Below are positions 42,795 through 56,256 of a DNA stretch of 64,000 bases, piece by piece. The translations under genes and the position numbers were made by a program. Within the stretch, counting starts at the first letter, position 1, and each line of letters opens with the position of its first letter. Source of the DNA: Trochalopteron elliotii (Eukaryota; Chordata; Aves; Passeriformes; Leiothrichidae); NCBI GenBank assembly GCA_024734555.1, contig JANPWX010000205.1, forward strand, positions 334,502-398,501, written 5' to 3'. The notes under the pieces are model-generated. The model was not told the origin of the DNA. It ran no database searches and saw only the letters and a program-made list of their open reading frames with translations.

Positions 42795-44693
42795 GGACAC
42801 AGGTTCCCACCTGCAGGCTCAAGGGAGTTGCTGCTGTGAGAACTGGAGAGTCCTGTGAGTGCTTCCCCCCACCTCCCATTCCTGCAGGCTGCCACTGACT
42901 TGTTGGCTTGCACAGAGAGAGGAGTTCAGCTGAGTGTGTCCTTCAGCCTGCGTTCTCCATGGATGAAGGAAGACATGGAGCCAGTGTGTCCTTGTGGGTG
43001 TGCTGCTCATGGCTGGAAGGATTCTTGTGAGGCCACAGGCAAAAACAGGGATACAGAAATTACATGTAAAGGCACGAAACAGGGTTGTTTATTGGTGTGC
43101 TGTTGCTTCTGTATTGGCTGCTACAAAATTTAGAAGTATTTCAGGTTTTTGAGTTAAAGCAAAAAGAAAAATAATAAAGCAATCCTCACACAACCAAAAT
43201 ATAACCTGAACTCTCTCGGCACACAGCTCTGCTGTCCCCAAATGCTGCTGGTCAGAGAGATTTGCAAGTGCCTTTAGAAATCTGTGTTATAGCTTAAGTT
43301 TTAATTTATATTCATTGCAATGTTTATCTGGGCACCGTTTAGCCTAACATTGTAAATGTTATTAGCTGCTGGCTTTAATTGTCAGGATTTTTACAAAAAT
43401 GTTGCTGTTTCACTAATTAAACTGTCCAAGTGCACAGCATCAGGCTTTGGGCACTTCTGCTAATTGCACTGAGCTTTCTACCTCTGTGTTAGTTTATTTG
43501 GATAAATATTATCAAAAGGCTTTGATAATTGGCAACGGTTCACAAAATGTGCTTGTCATCTGTCACTGTCCTCTCAGACAGCATGTTTCCTGACCAGGAG
43601 GTTGAAGTGTTATTCCTTATAGCAGCCAAGGAGCATATTAACATGTATATTAACATGCCAAGGAAGGCAACTGAAAGTGGGAAAAATGAAGCTGAAGATT
43701 TTGGAAGTCCAGAAGTAAAGCAGAACCATGGCATAGCCAGAGCACTGGGTGGGAGTGTGTTCAGATCTCAGCTCTCCAGCTGTGTCCTTATGTGATGTAT
43801 GGATCACTTCAGTTCTGTGTAAGAAAAATCAAGGTAATTTCACTTCTTTGCTTTGTTCAGTGGTGCAGAACCAAGGGCTTAAGGGCAGTGTGTTGTTTCT
43901 GAGACCTTTGAGCATAGCTCAGAGGCAACAAGAAAGAAAAGCTTAAACTGAGACCAAGAGAGATAGTAGAGTGTGATGCTGGGGTGTGATGTATGGTTGC
44001 AAATTGCTGCTCTCAACTCTGAAGCCATATATTTGTTTTACTGTGCAATAAGGTTAAAAACTGTAGAGTGCACTGGAATGCAAGTATAGTCCTACACTGA
44101 GGTGTCTGCACCCCTGTTGTGTGATCACAACATTCTGCATACACAGCATTTGATAAGAAATGAGCTTCCTGTAGTGCAGATGTGGACTGAGGTTTCCCAG
44201 TGCCAGAGATTCTGTATAAGGCTTCTCTAACCTTTTCTAGAGCTTAGCTTATCCAATTTTCAGCTGTATCCTACCACTAAAACTGCCTTTGGACATATTT
44301 TTAAATAGATTAAATTCTTGGCTGTTGAAATCTGAACAGCAAATGCACATAAATATGGCACAGCAGTTTTCTTTGGCTCTGCCTCTTAAATACCTTCACA
44401 TGGATAAGGAAATAAGTTTATACTTTGATTAACAAAACAAACTCAGTGATGATGGATAACAAAACTTTTCCTGCATGATTCCTCCTGATCTATGTGTGCC
44501 ATTTCTTCTTCCCAACACCACAAGTGCTGAAGGCTTCCTTGACTGATGGGTTCATTCAGGACATCTGAGAGATAGGTAGGGAAGATAACTATTGACTTAA
44601 CAGATGATGGTGGTTAATGTGAACCAAAAAGATGAATGCATAGCTAAAAATGACCTCTCAGATCTTGAAACATCTAGTTTTCTGGGCTGTAAA

Positions 44694-44705
<12 letters not shown>

Positions 44706-44728
<23 letters not shown>

Positions 44729-44730
44729 AA
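44706..44730. repeat. (A)25 homopolymer tract
   Basis: Twenty-five consecutive A. The sequence before it does not resemble a spliced gene copy or a known retroposon, so a poly(A) tail from retroposition is possible but unsupported. Confidence 0.95.
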
Positions 44731-47700
44731 GTGGAAGCTCTACCTTAGTAATCATTCTTTCTTCAGCAGCAATCGGTCTGTGCTGGGATATTTTTATAAT
44801 CCTACCTCTTAATCTTCTGAAGAGTTGTTGTGTTTGAAATAATTATTTCAAAGGAAGATGGAAGAAAAAGTAAGATCATCTTTGCACAAGAGTTTTTTTC
44901 ATCACTTAAATATATTCATTATAGAAACATCACCCTCAAAAGAGGTAAAGATCATTTCCAGCATCCTGGGCTGCTGTTTTTCTACTCCATCTGCCAGAAG
45001 TTTTGCAGCTGGCACAGTTCCTTAATTCTGCTCAACTTGTGTTCTCTCAAACCTGCAATGAATTTGATAATCAGTGTGCTGGGCTTTAAACATACGGATT
45101 TCTTTTTATTCCAAGCTGCTCGCTGAGGAACACAACAGCTTTTTCCAAGGCTTTCTCTGGAGGGACACAGCTGCATATGGATGTATGATGGAATCTCCAT
45201 CTCCTTGGTAGTAAACTGGTTAGTGCTGGAGCTTGTTGGAATATGGCTCAGCGTTTACCCATTATTATGAACATCAGCACTATATCTCTGCTTGTACCCC
45301 AAGCTGCAGGGCCACCAGGAAAGTCAGCATGAGCATCAGTGCTCTGTTTTTGCAGACTCTTGAGTCATAAGAAGCCTGTTAACATCCAGGAAGCTGATAC
45401 TGGGAGGTACTGGCCCTGAGTGGTAATAGAAGGAGGTGGTGCTGTGCTTGAGACACCTTTTGAGCAATGACTTTTGAGTGTCTCAGCTCTGTTCTTGGCT
45501 ACTCAGTTTAAATTTTGTTGAACAAGTAGCACTAAGAAGGTACCAGTTCTATAACCTTGAAGGGAAAACCCTACACTTGCCAAGATAGCCCAGAGCAGAC
45601 AGGGAAAGAGATCAAAAGGAGGGAAGAATTTGTAACAGGAACACAGATGGGGTGCAGTGATGAGGAAAAGTTACAGGGACAGTGAGATCAGGAGTAGGGA
45701 ACCATGAGGGGTCCAAGGAGAAAAAAGCATTGCTAGGGGAAAACCTGTATAAATTTTCATGGATGCAAGAGTGGATACATATAAACAGGAAAATAAAGGC
45801 AGTTATAACTATCCCCATAGCACTTTATACCATTGTTACAACCTTCAAAAGTTTACTGCCTGCCTGTTCTTACTCTTCTGAAAATTAACTGTTTTCTGAC
45901 AAAACTCTCTATATATACAATTCATGTAAATCCGGGAGTCTGCGCTTATTTAACTCTTGCAGATCTACTGGAACACTCCAGGGACATCTGTCTATCAGGC
46001 CCAAAACAAAGTTTTGTTTTTCCCTCTCCTCCTTGACAAAAAGCTATCAGTAGGTGCCAGTGTTCAGAATCTGATGTTCTCAGGACCCCATTGTTCTGTC
46101 ACATTCCTGACAGCTTTCAGTGAGTGACAAACAGCTGCCACCTTCATATCCACACATATGTGTGTGATATTAACAGCAGATCTGGTGACCCTCACATCTT
46201 CTTTCAATGTGTCTCTCTAGAACTGAAGCAATATTCACAATTTTTCTGTGAGATAACACATGAGTGACTCTATGGAGAAATTCACCCACTGCCCTGTACA
46301 AATACTTCTGTAGCTGCTGGTAAGTTGACATAGGCTGATGAACTGAGAGCAGTGGCCAGGACAGGAGCCTGATCCAGTGGCTTAAGCATTCTCCAAATGC
46401 TTCTGTCTGAGCAAAGCCAAAGACAAAAGCAGTGCCCCTCTCGGTGCTTGCTGTGACCTGGCACATTCCTGGCTGCTGGAGGCAACCTGAGCAGTTCAAG
46501 TGCCTTTTTATGACACTTCCTTTTCTTGTAGAGGAGATGATACCTGACTCTTTCTCAGTAACAAAATCCCCTCCAGAACTCCAGGGATTCATGGAACTTG
46601 CTGGCAGGTTTTCATGAGGCTGAAATGCTTGGAGATGGAGGCTGGTGGTGGTGTGGCTGCAGTCCCTGCTGGGCTCCCAGTAGCATCCATCACAAAATTT
46701 GTGTTGAGACCCAGAGAGAGACACTGACAAAGGGCAAGGAGGGAGCAAAGTTCCCAGCTCTTTTTCTGCAGGTATGTTGCAGCAGGAACAGTTGGGTTTC
46801 TTTCTGTATTATGAGATTTTGGCTGTGTAGGAGAGACATCAAGGGATGGTGATGCTCATGGGTGACTGCTGCTCATGCCAACAGTCAGAGCTGAGCTAAG
46901 GGGATTAGCATGGCAAGGGGACAAGGACACTGAGTGGATGTGCAGTCTAGGCTAGTGTGTGAAGGCAGGGTGGGGAACTGTGGTGGTACCTAATGGATTG
47001 TCCTTCAAAAATGCAGCATTTACGTCTGGGAATGACACACTTGCACAGCTGAGCCAGGAGTGCTTGAAGTGAATTAGGCTGTATAATTTCAGGTTGCCTG
47101 TGAGTCAAAGAAAGTTTTTGGAAATTCATTCTTTATTGATGTGTTTTCTTTTGCTTCAGAGAAAGAAAAGGAAATTTCCTGCAAGAGGAAAAAAAAATAA
47201 TAAACCACTTTCCATCTTGTTTGTAAAAGGTGCCTCAAGATTTTTATGAATTCTTTGTTACAGATTGCCAACAAAGTTAATTGAAAGACTGGACAAAAAC
47301 CCAGGTTGTTTTTGTTGTTGTTGTTGTTGTTGTTGTTGTTTTTGAGGTGGGTTTTTTGGTTGCTTGCTTGCTTGCTTTTTGTTGGGTTTTTGTTTGTTTT
47401 TTTTTTTTCTTTATCTGAATTCTTGCCTGTGCTTTGCCTAAGAGCACTCAGTGCCTGCACTGTTGAATGTGTCCATGTGCAAAATGAAAATGGATTGCTG
47501 CTGGAAAGTTAAAAAAAAAGCAACAAAAACTAACCTTCAATTGCTCAAAATAATTCTTGTATTATGTCATGTTGCCTTAAAGCTGACAGTACCTCGGATG
47601 TACAAAACCAACAATGCAGCTCTTTTTTCTCTGATAAATCCGAGAAGTAAGCGAAGAGAAGCTTTTGTTGTGCCCTCAGCCCTGGCTGGCACTGTACATG

Positions 47701-48691
47701 CCCAATGTTCTGTGCTTCCCTGTTGCTAATTGGGGTGGCCACTTCCTGCTGGGAATCTGTCCCACACCAGCAACAGGAAGCCCTGGAGCCTTTGAGAGCC
47801 TTCCATGCCAGTTTGTGCCTGCATCTCCTCACGACAGAGTGGTGAATTTATGAAACACCTCTGCTGGGAAACCACTGGCTTTTCTTTCGGTCTTGCAGCA
47901 CTGGAAGGAGCAATGATCCATGTTGAGAACAAGCAGGAGGGAACTGCTTCCAACATGCTTTACTGCATGGGAATGACAATGGCACGGCAGCTATTATCAT
48001 TCACTGAGGGCACAGAGGCTGGCTCTGTGGAGGGACTCCAGTGAGGTGAAATCCGCTTCACAATTTTCAGTAAGAGATGTGCAAAGCATAAACAGGTCGG
48101 TATCTTTGACACGATCAGCAAAACAGCACTGGAATAACATCCCAGCTCTGGATGTGTGTAACAGATGTCCCCATGTTTAACAAGTGTCCCCACCTGCAGC
48201 GTGGCCAGTGGCCCTGACCTGCTGACACTGCGTCTGGAGAATCACAGGTACGGCAGTAAATCAGCATCACTCCTTGGCTCCTCTCTTGGCTCAGCCCAAG
48301 GTTTGTGCAATTAATGTCATCCTTTGTCATAACTCCTGTCTCCTGCCTGCTGCCTGATTAAAGTTTTTAGTGTTAGGATTCTCTCTTAGTAGCTGTCCTG
48401 TAAGTGCTACGGTACTGTCTGGTCTCAGTCAAGCCCTTTCAGGGCTGTTTTTGTACCTGTGAGTACAGTCCAGGTTGGTTTGGGGCTGGACACTACCATT
48501 ATATCCCAGTCACATTCCTGAATGGCAGCCAAGGTTCCCTGCCTGGTAAAGAAAATATATAGCAGCAAGTTTTATGACTTACTGAGGCTACAGATAGAAT
48601 GCAAGTCTTTCTTAAGGTACATTCATTTTCATCAGAATGTATTGGATTTTGAAGTAAAAAGGTTGTCAATTTTTCTTATGTGCTGGAAAAT
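44731..48691. other. Intergenic DNA downstream of SFSWAP, part 2
   Basis: About 4 kb without a recognised gene. It includes a (TTG)n tract at 47312-47340 with a short TTGC repeat just after it, and a 192-codon open frame on the minus strand (46170-46748) of unknown meaning. Confidence 0.7.
47312..47340. repeat. (TTG)n microsatellite
   Basis: About ten TTG units, followed at 47359-47375 by about four TTGC units and then T-rich sequence. Confidence 0.93.
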
Positions 48692-48890
48692 ACAGAGAAT
48701 CAGAGAATATCTGAGTTGGAAGGGATCATTGATCCATCAGGATCATTGAGTCCTACTCCTGAGCTTACACAGGACACCCCAGAAATCCCACCATATGCCT
48801 GAGAGCATTGTCCAAACGCTTCTTGAACTCAGGCTTGGTGCTTTGACCACTTGCCTGGGGACCCTGTTCCAGAGGCTTCACCTCCCAGAG
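48692..48890 (-). mobile_element. CR1 LINE fragment, 3' end, 5'-truncated
   Basis: Reading the + strand, sequence such as GAATCAGAGAATATCTGAG, GTTGGAAGGGATCATTGA, ATTGAGTCCTACTCCTGAGC, TTGTCCAAACGCTTCTTGAA and GGGGACCCTGTTCCAGAGGC matches the reverse complement of the 3' end of sauropsid CR1 elements. On the minus strand the element ends in two copies of ATTCTCTG, the short direct repeat typical of CR1 ends. It has no poly(A) tail or coding part and is diverged, so it is an old, dead, 5'-truncated copy. Confidence 0.87.
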
Positions 48891-51800
48891 AGGGTGTGTT
48901 TTGTAGCGTGAGGGGACTGCCATCGGCTGCTGTGTCACTGCCAGGGCTGACAGCTCCCTGACTCAGACCTGCAGTTCAGCAGCCAGACCCTGTTAATGTG
49001 CCCAGCACACCCCGAAGTGCTCCTGCTCCCTCCAGGCAGCAATGCTGCTGGCAGGGCCTGAATGGGAGCCTGGGACCCCCATGGGAAAACACATTTGGAG
49101 AGAGGGGGAGAAGAGGAGGAGGACACATGGGAAGTGGAGAGCTCAGTATCACACTCCAGCAGCCACAGGATTAATGCTCAGCTGCTTTTTGTCTTGCATG
49201 AAATACCCAAGAGATGCGAGTTAAGGGAAGTGAGTGGTGACTATGAGTGAGTGGTACTGGCACAGTGAAATTAGTTGTGTCAGTGGTTTTTGAGCATGAC
49301 TGGAGCCATCAGCCAGGTGCTGGGGAAAGGGAAGGGGAAGAAAGACAGGTCTGATCATGTCCCTGGGTACACTGCCCTGAGCCCTGTGCCGATGTACAGG
49401 GGACAGGGAGGCAGTGGCACGGGCACAGCATGCCAGCACAGTGGCTTCAGAGCATAGGAACACCAGTGCCTAAGGGCTGAAAGGCTCATGGTGGAACAAG
49501 AACCAACCTGGATCCTGCACACTCTGGAGAGAGCAGATACCACTGTCCTCTGTTATGGATGTGCTCCTTTACCTCATGGTTTTGAGACATTTTGGCCTGG
49601 ACTGGACATGAGCTGTAAGTGCCTTGTTTGATATTAACACAGTTGAGTCTTGGAATAACTTCTGCCAGACATTTTATCATCTGCGTGCTGATTGCTGATA
49701 TTTGCCTCCCTTAGACCCAAGCAAGGTGCATGAAGCCTGTAATCCTTTTCTCTCAGCACATTAGTGTAAAGCCTCATGAATCTCTATTAAATTTGAGAGA
49801 GAACATGAAGCTAGTTTGCAGCTGCCTTGTTGGTTTTATATTTCCTCTCATTTCAGTGCCTTACCATGAAGCTGAGAATTAAATGGCTAATAAGCCATCT
49901 GCTCCAGGCAGGAGTCTCAAGACTGGGGCAAAAGCAGCTTACATCAGGGTTTGGGTTATTGGTTTTTCTTGCTATCATATAAACATGTTATTAATCATTA
50001 GAGGCACCTGATTAGGGGTAATGACTGTCAAAGGCAGCTTAGTTGGCAGAGCAGGTAAGTAGGTGTCTCCCAGACTCAGCTGGATGCTGGAGCTGTGTCT
50101 GGGAGGTGGCTGGAGCTGTGCGGCTGGGCAGCATCCACAGGCAGAGGACTGTGGAGGCACATGGGCCTGGCTGACTGCTGCTCTCTGCAGAACCTGTTAT
50201 GGATAAGCTGAAATCCTTGGAGAAATGGACTCTGCTGCATGCTCCAACTCTTCCTCTGGGCTTTTCTTCCCCCTCTCCTTGGAAAAGGAGAGCTACTAAA
50301 GTTTATAGGAATGTTTCCCGGATATAGGACACTGTAGGATCTTTTCCAGCACACTTCAGAGCAGGGGCTTCAGGTGAATTTGTTGTCTCAAGCACCTTGG
50401 CATCAGCACCAGCCCGAGAACTCCTGCATTCAGGGCCGGTCCTCCCTTCATCTTCACTTGTGTCCTGTCATATAACCTGACCCTCAAATGCTGCTTATGC
50501 AAATCCTCCTTTGCATAGCTAATGGCTGTTTATTGATTCTAACCTGACCAAACATTGGCTTCCCCTGGCCTTGAATTTATCCTTGAAGTCTGACCTTAAA
50601 GGATGCTAAGAGTCCCTGAGTGACTGTTGCTCATGGTTTTCAAAGTGGCTACAAAGAGTTTTCCCAGTGACCTGACAGTACTGTGCAAGTTGCTTTTGCT
50701 GGTTTCTTTACTCTGAATCTCCCAGTTTTACCCGTGTGAACATGTTGCCATGTTTCTCAGGCTGCTGTTAACTCCACCAGACCAGTGGCTGTCCATGTGT
50801 TCTCAGATGAGTCTCTGTGCCACAGTCGTGTTCTGGGAGATGGAGGTAGGTACCACATGTCTAAGACAGGTATTCACTTCACTTCCATTCTAAACATCTA
50901 ATTCTAGCTTCAGCAAGGTTGGTCTTCACCCCTTCCTTCAACTTCAAAGGTTGCAGTACCTTTGCTCCCATCAAGCTAGTGTTAAACACCTTCCATGTCT
51001 TGTCCCTTTTGGTTTTAACATGCTCAGATTAACAATGACCATGTTCAGTGGGTAGGAAAGAATATATATATATTCCACTTGACTTTGCTAGTGCTGTTCA
51101 GGTCAATAGGAAGAAATTTTTCTGGTGATAAAGGGAAAGGCCATTTAAAAATAAAGCTGTGACAGCCTGTTCTGCTAGCACATGAACGGAAAGGATGAGT
51201 TCATTTTGGAAATGTTACCTCCCCTACAAAAATACTTCACTATCTGTTTCTAGTCACAGCAGGTACATTTGGCCCAACAAGCCTCAGAGAGCAGGGTGAT
51301 GTTGATGGCCAAGACAAAGAGCAATGGAGAGTCTCTAAAAATCAGGAGAACTCAGTTTGCAGCTCTGCCACAAAACCCTGGGCTGATACCTCGGTTTGGA
51401 GGAGTCTTGTGTTCTGCAGGCAATGGTTCCAGGCAGGGGACATCAGGTTCAGGGGAACACGGAGACTCCCAGAGCTGACCCTGATGTGTGGGCAGCCAAG
51501 ACAAGTCTGGGGCTGCAAAGGCTACAGGACACCTGTGGTGGCGCAAAGAGCTGAGCTGCTTTACGCTGGTAAAGATGTAGCTTGTTCTAGTGCCATAAAC
51601 ATAGGTGACAGATGATCTTCTCACAGAGCTTGGGATCCCTCCCTTGCAGCTCCTTGCAGATATTTCTCTCTCCTCTTCCCCTCCCCAAACTTACATTTTT
51701 GTGGGGTAGGATGCTAAATTATGCAGAAGAAAATCATGACATGGCTGGACCAGGGGCATTGACATCAGGACAAAGCTGCCACAACGGAGCTGAAACCAGT

Positions 51801-54800
51801 GCAATGCCGCTTACTGGCCTTACAAGAACATCCTGACAGCATCAGGTGAGGAGAGAGAATGCAGTGGAGTGTGAAACCCATGTCAGGCATGGCCAAGAGC
51901 CAGAGATGGGGCTGACTTGAACTGGGACAAAATGCTCTGTGACTGTCTGGGGGGCAGTAAAATCAGAAGCCCTCTGCTCCACTGCATCCCTGTGATATGC
52001 CCTCAGGTGAGCTGGAGAAGACAAGAGAAAACACACAATTCAACCCTGCTCCATATCACTGGAACAGTGATAAAATGCCTGTCAGGAACACCTCTCCCAG
52101 TGTCAGGCTCAGGAGAGCAGGTGGATGCTGCATTCTGCTGTCATGGTGGGATAGGGACCGATTCCACTCCCCACTGCACTGGAGAGTTGTTTGCTCAGAC
52201 TCTGCAATTGCTGGAGCTCTGGGACGTTGAGGCAGCTTGTAAAGGTCAAGACAAAATCTCTCAGCCCTGTGTTTGGTTTGCTTGTCACTACCTGGGCTGC
52301 CAGGGCTGCCCTGCAGCATGGGGGCCTCTGTGGAACTCCTAGGGTGTGATGTCCTGGCTGTGCATGGGAGCTGCATTGCTATTTGACAGGGCAGAGGCTG
52401 AGACGTTTTTTTCAGAGGTACAAAACCCAGCTCTTAAAAATGCACAGTCACCCCAAATCCCTACTAAGCCCATAAGCAAGACTAGAAGGACACCCAACTC
52501 AACTAACCTACAGTTAAGCTGCACTTTTGCCTCACTGCCAGTGCTCAAGTTTAGCACAATTGTTTCCAAACAGCTCCACACCCATAGCTCACGTTGGATG
52601 TTGCAGTACCTAGAAGATGCTCAGGATAACTGAAGATAGAAGGCACTTTTGTATTGGGCCAGCTAAGAGTCCTGGAGTCATCACACAATTAAATGAGACT
52701 TGTACCTTAAGCACCTGAAAGCCTCATCAAACAGAACCTGCTCACGAAGGATTTGGAATTTATGTTGAAGTCTCTGAATGTAGCCCTTAAACTTTTGGGG
52801 ATGAGCCTGATGTACCCATTCTAAGAATATCTCAACGATATGTCACATACCAGCTTTACTCACTGCATTACAATAGCATTCAACAGGATTTAAATTAGCT
52901 TCAGCACTCTAATCGTGTTGCTTCTATAACAGCAGCAAGATAACTCCCAGGCGTTGGTTATGTAGCCTCTGAGGGAAAGAGATTTCAGATGTGTTCAGCA
53001 GAAATGCACCGTGTGAGCCATGGTTATAATTTCATTAACAGGATGCTACTCGGCTCCTACTGGGAGTTGGAGGAGATTAGCATTATAATGGGGATCAGGC
53101 GCCTTTCCTTGTGTTCACCTCGCTCTCCAGCCTGCAGGAGGATGAGCTGTCGGAAGACGTGATCCTCAGACCTCCAGCCCGGTATTTGACACAAAGTTGA
53201 CCCTTCTTAGGACATGCTGAGATCTACACAGCCCCTGCCTAGGGAGGCAGTGCTGCTGTCACCTGGGGGTTGGGACATTTACTGTGATACCCTGCAGGCT
53301 CTGGCATCCCATGCTCCGTGAAAGGGTTGTTCCCATCCTCGTGAACCTCCAGCAGACTTACAGTGATGGTCAGGGCAGCTGGGGACTGCTTTCAATGGAA
53401 CATAGTGAGATGCTGTGTGGGAGGTGAGGAGCCAAGTACCAGCATGACGTGCCTGCCATCCCCCACTTCCTTGGAACTGCCTTTCCCATGGCAGGGGTTT
53501 GGTCCTCAAAGCCCCAGGGACATACCTTGCAGGACAAACCTTTACTAAACACTCAGGCACATCCAGCTAGATTTGAGCTGCTTATAGAGCCAAGAAGCCT
53601 AAAGTGACTGTCCAGGAACCTCCAGCATCCTGGAAACTTCAGGTCACCTCTTCCTCCTTCCTAAGCATGGGGACTGCAGTGTCCAGCTTTGAGGATGAGC
53701 AGGTGGGCATCCATGCACTGAAAGGTCTGGATGCTTGCCAAGGGACACTTACAAGTACTGACATTTAACTCCCTGCCTGCTCTGCAGACAGGAAAATGCA
53801 GCCCCAGCATGCCTGAGCTGTACAAGGCTGACATTTCCAAGAGCCCTGAACACCTCTTGCTCAGATTATTGTGCCACCCCTGGCTGTGAACACTGTGCCA
53901 AGCACTCAGCATCTTGTGGGAAACCCAAAGAGCAGCTGGATGCATTGGCACCACTGACTTTACACATGGCAAAGAAATGCATAGCCCATGCTCAGCAGTC
54001 AGGGGAACTGGGGCAGCCCAGCCCCTTCCCACAGCCACTGGCAGCTTCCCACAGCGCAGGTCCCAGCCTTGCCACTAGCCTGGGGATGCTGCAGACAGCA
54101 GCGGGAAGAACAGGCCTAGATATCTCCTCTAACAGAACTGCACAAAAACTGGCACACACCTGGCACAAGTTTCCACGGATGCATTTAACCTTTGCAATGC
54201 AGACAGGCACCCACCACACAACTGCAGGCAGGATGGAGGCAAGAGTTTCCCAGGGGCTTTCAAGCAGTTCCTGAGCATTTTTAGAGATCACAGCAGCCCA
54301 GTCCCAGCACAGGCTGTTCACATGTTTACACACACACAACCCCCATGGGAGCAGCAGGACCCCGGGAGGGGACAGGGACATGCAAGAATGGCAGCAGGCC
54401 CAGGGCACAAAGCTCTCTGTACCACTTTTCCCATTGCTTTTTTAAGTAGTCCAAATTTAAACAAGGTTTCTCTGGGATTTCTCCTGGAACTCCACTGTTT
54501 CTCCATCTCTATGGCACCATCTCAAGTCCTTTCATGTGTGGGAGGCCCCTAGGCAGTTGGTTTTGCTGAGCAGATTTCTCACCTTATCACTTACTCCCAT
54601 AGTTCATTTTCCTCTGCTCCTTTTATGCATTCCAGCTCAAAACACAAGATTTAATTCAACCTGTCATTGTCAGGATCAGACCTAGCAGGTTGACCCCAGC
54701 TTGGGACTCTCGCTGGGAGCCATTACCCCAGGAAAGAGCTGCCACAGCCCTGCACCAACTGGAACACCAGGGCTGAGATGTCCTTGGAGGCATTTCCTAT

Positions 54801-56239
54801 CTTTCAGCAGTGCTGGGCATGAAGTGGTTCTTGAATTGGTCTCTGCCTTTGAGATATTCAACTTTTTTCCCAGCTGCCTCTGCCGCTGGCTGCTCTGCAT
54901 CTGATGGATGGGATCCCATCACAGCTGATGCCTCAGGTGCTGACCTCTCCAGCCTTCCCCTGCGTGGGAGGTGCTTCCTTCCTCTTCCAAATGAAATAAT
55001 TTTGAAAGCCAAACTTTAAAAGGAAAGTGATAAAGCTCAATTCAACTCTCTTATTTCTTTGGGGGAAAAAAATGAAATATAAATGTGCTCAGCATCTCAG
55101 AGTTTGTGTGCTCTTGCCCTGCGTGTGCAGCTGGGGCTGGAAGTTCAGGGATCATGATGGAGTTCAGCTGCTCTGGGGCAGAGCGTGGTTTATTATGTCC
55201 ATCACCATAATAAAAGCTCAGTTTATGTAACAGCTTTTAATGTATATGATGGACTTTAGTCTATGGTGTAGACACAGAGCTGAGCTGTGCTGTGAGTGAC
55301 AGGAGCCGTGGTAATCTGTTATTCTTAGTATACAAGGGGCAAATAAGAGCTTTTATGTACAACAGGGAAAATTTTCAGTAAGACCTTTAATAGAGCAGTA
55401 AGATTTTGTGCTGTATGTAACTGGCCATCATTGCAAGGATATTTACTGGTAGCTTCAAGCCAGAAGGTTCATGAGCAATTTACTTCCAAAGCACTGTGCT
55501 ACTGCATGTTCTTGGGAAAACCATTCAGAGATTTATTTCTTTCTCTTGTCGTGCTGCCATTCTGCCTGCCGGAGCTTCAGCTTAATGCAACACGACACCA
55601 GTAGCTGCTTAAGATCCATGGAGTAGAGACAAGTCATAATTAAGTTCCCATGGTTGCTCCACAAATTATGCTGTTTATTTCACATGACTTTGACATACAG
55701 AAGCATAATCCTTCCAGTCCAAACGAAGCTTTCATTCCTCACATTCATTAGTCCACGGGAGACCAAAGTAAGGGAATGATGTTCCTCCCGGGACTTGGTC
55801 TCACATTTCCAGTAGTGAATCCTTCCTCTTCCAAGAGAATCCAGTTAACTTTCAAGCTTAGTGGAAACTGCCATGGGTGTGAATAGCTGCAAAGGCAAAA
55901 TGAGTTTTGCCACCAAGAATAGTTTTCAGCTTTATGTAACTGATATTCTTCCTTCAGGCTTCAAGCAGGGAGGACTGATCAAGGGTGTGAAACTCTCCTT
56001 TGGTTGTAACTTTGCTGAGAAGCTCTAGAAGAAGTTGTGGAGCAAGAAGTCTTGCAGGTAATGGTTTGTCTGGATTTGATGCATTGAAATATCTTTACTT
56101 GAGAAATGCAGGGTTTTCCCATTAGGGCATTAGCAGGGAAGCTGAGCAGCACTGGCAGCTGTCCTTAGGCTGTGCTTAGCTCTGCTAAGGGCCACATTAA
56201 CTTGTGGGCACTGTATTTCCAGTACATGAATTGTTTATA

Positions 56240-56256
56240 GCAAAAAAAAAAAAAAA
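56240..56256. repeat. A homopolymer of about 15-16 bases
   Basis: A run of about 15-16 A in intergenic DNA; end positions are approximate and no retroposon was recognised next to it. Confidence 0.8.

Larger units (their letters stand above)
35091..44705. other. Intergenic DNA downstream of SFSWAP, part 1
   Basis: About 9.6 kb with no recognised gene. Open frames are short and none resembles a known protein. Composition is mixed, with a GC-richer patch at about 38560-38960. It contains two small perfect repeats (38174-38200 and 42763-42794) and an AT-rich, possibly conserved stretch at 43320-43530. Confidence 0.75.
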
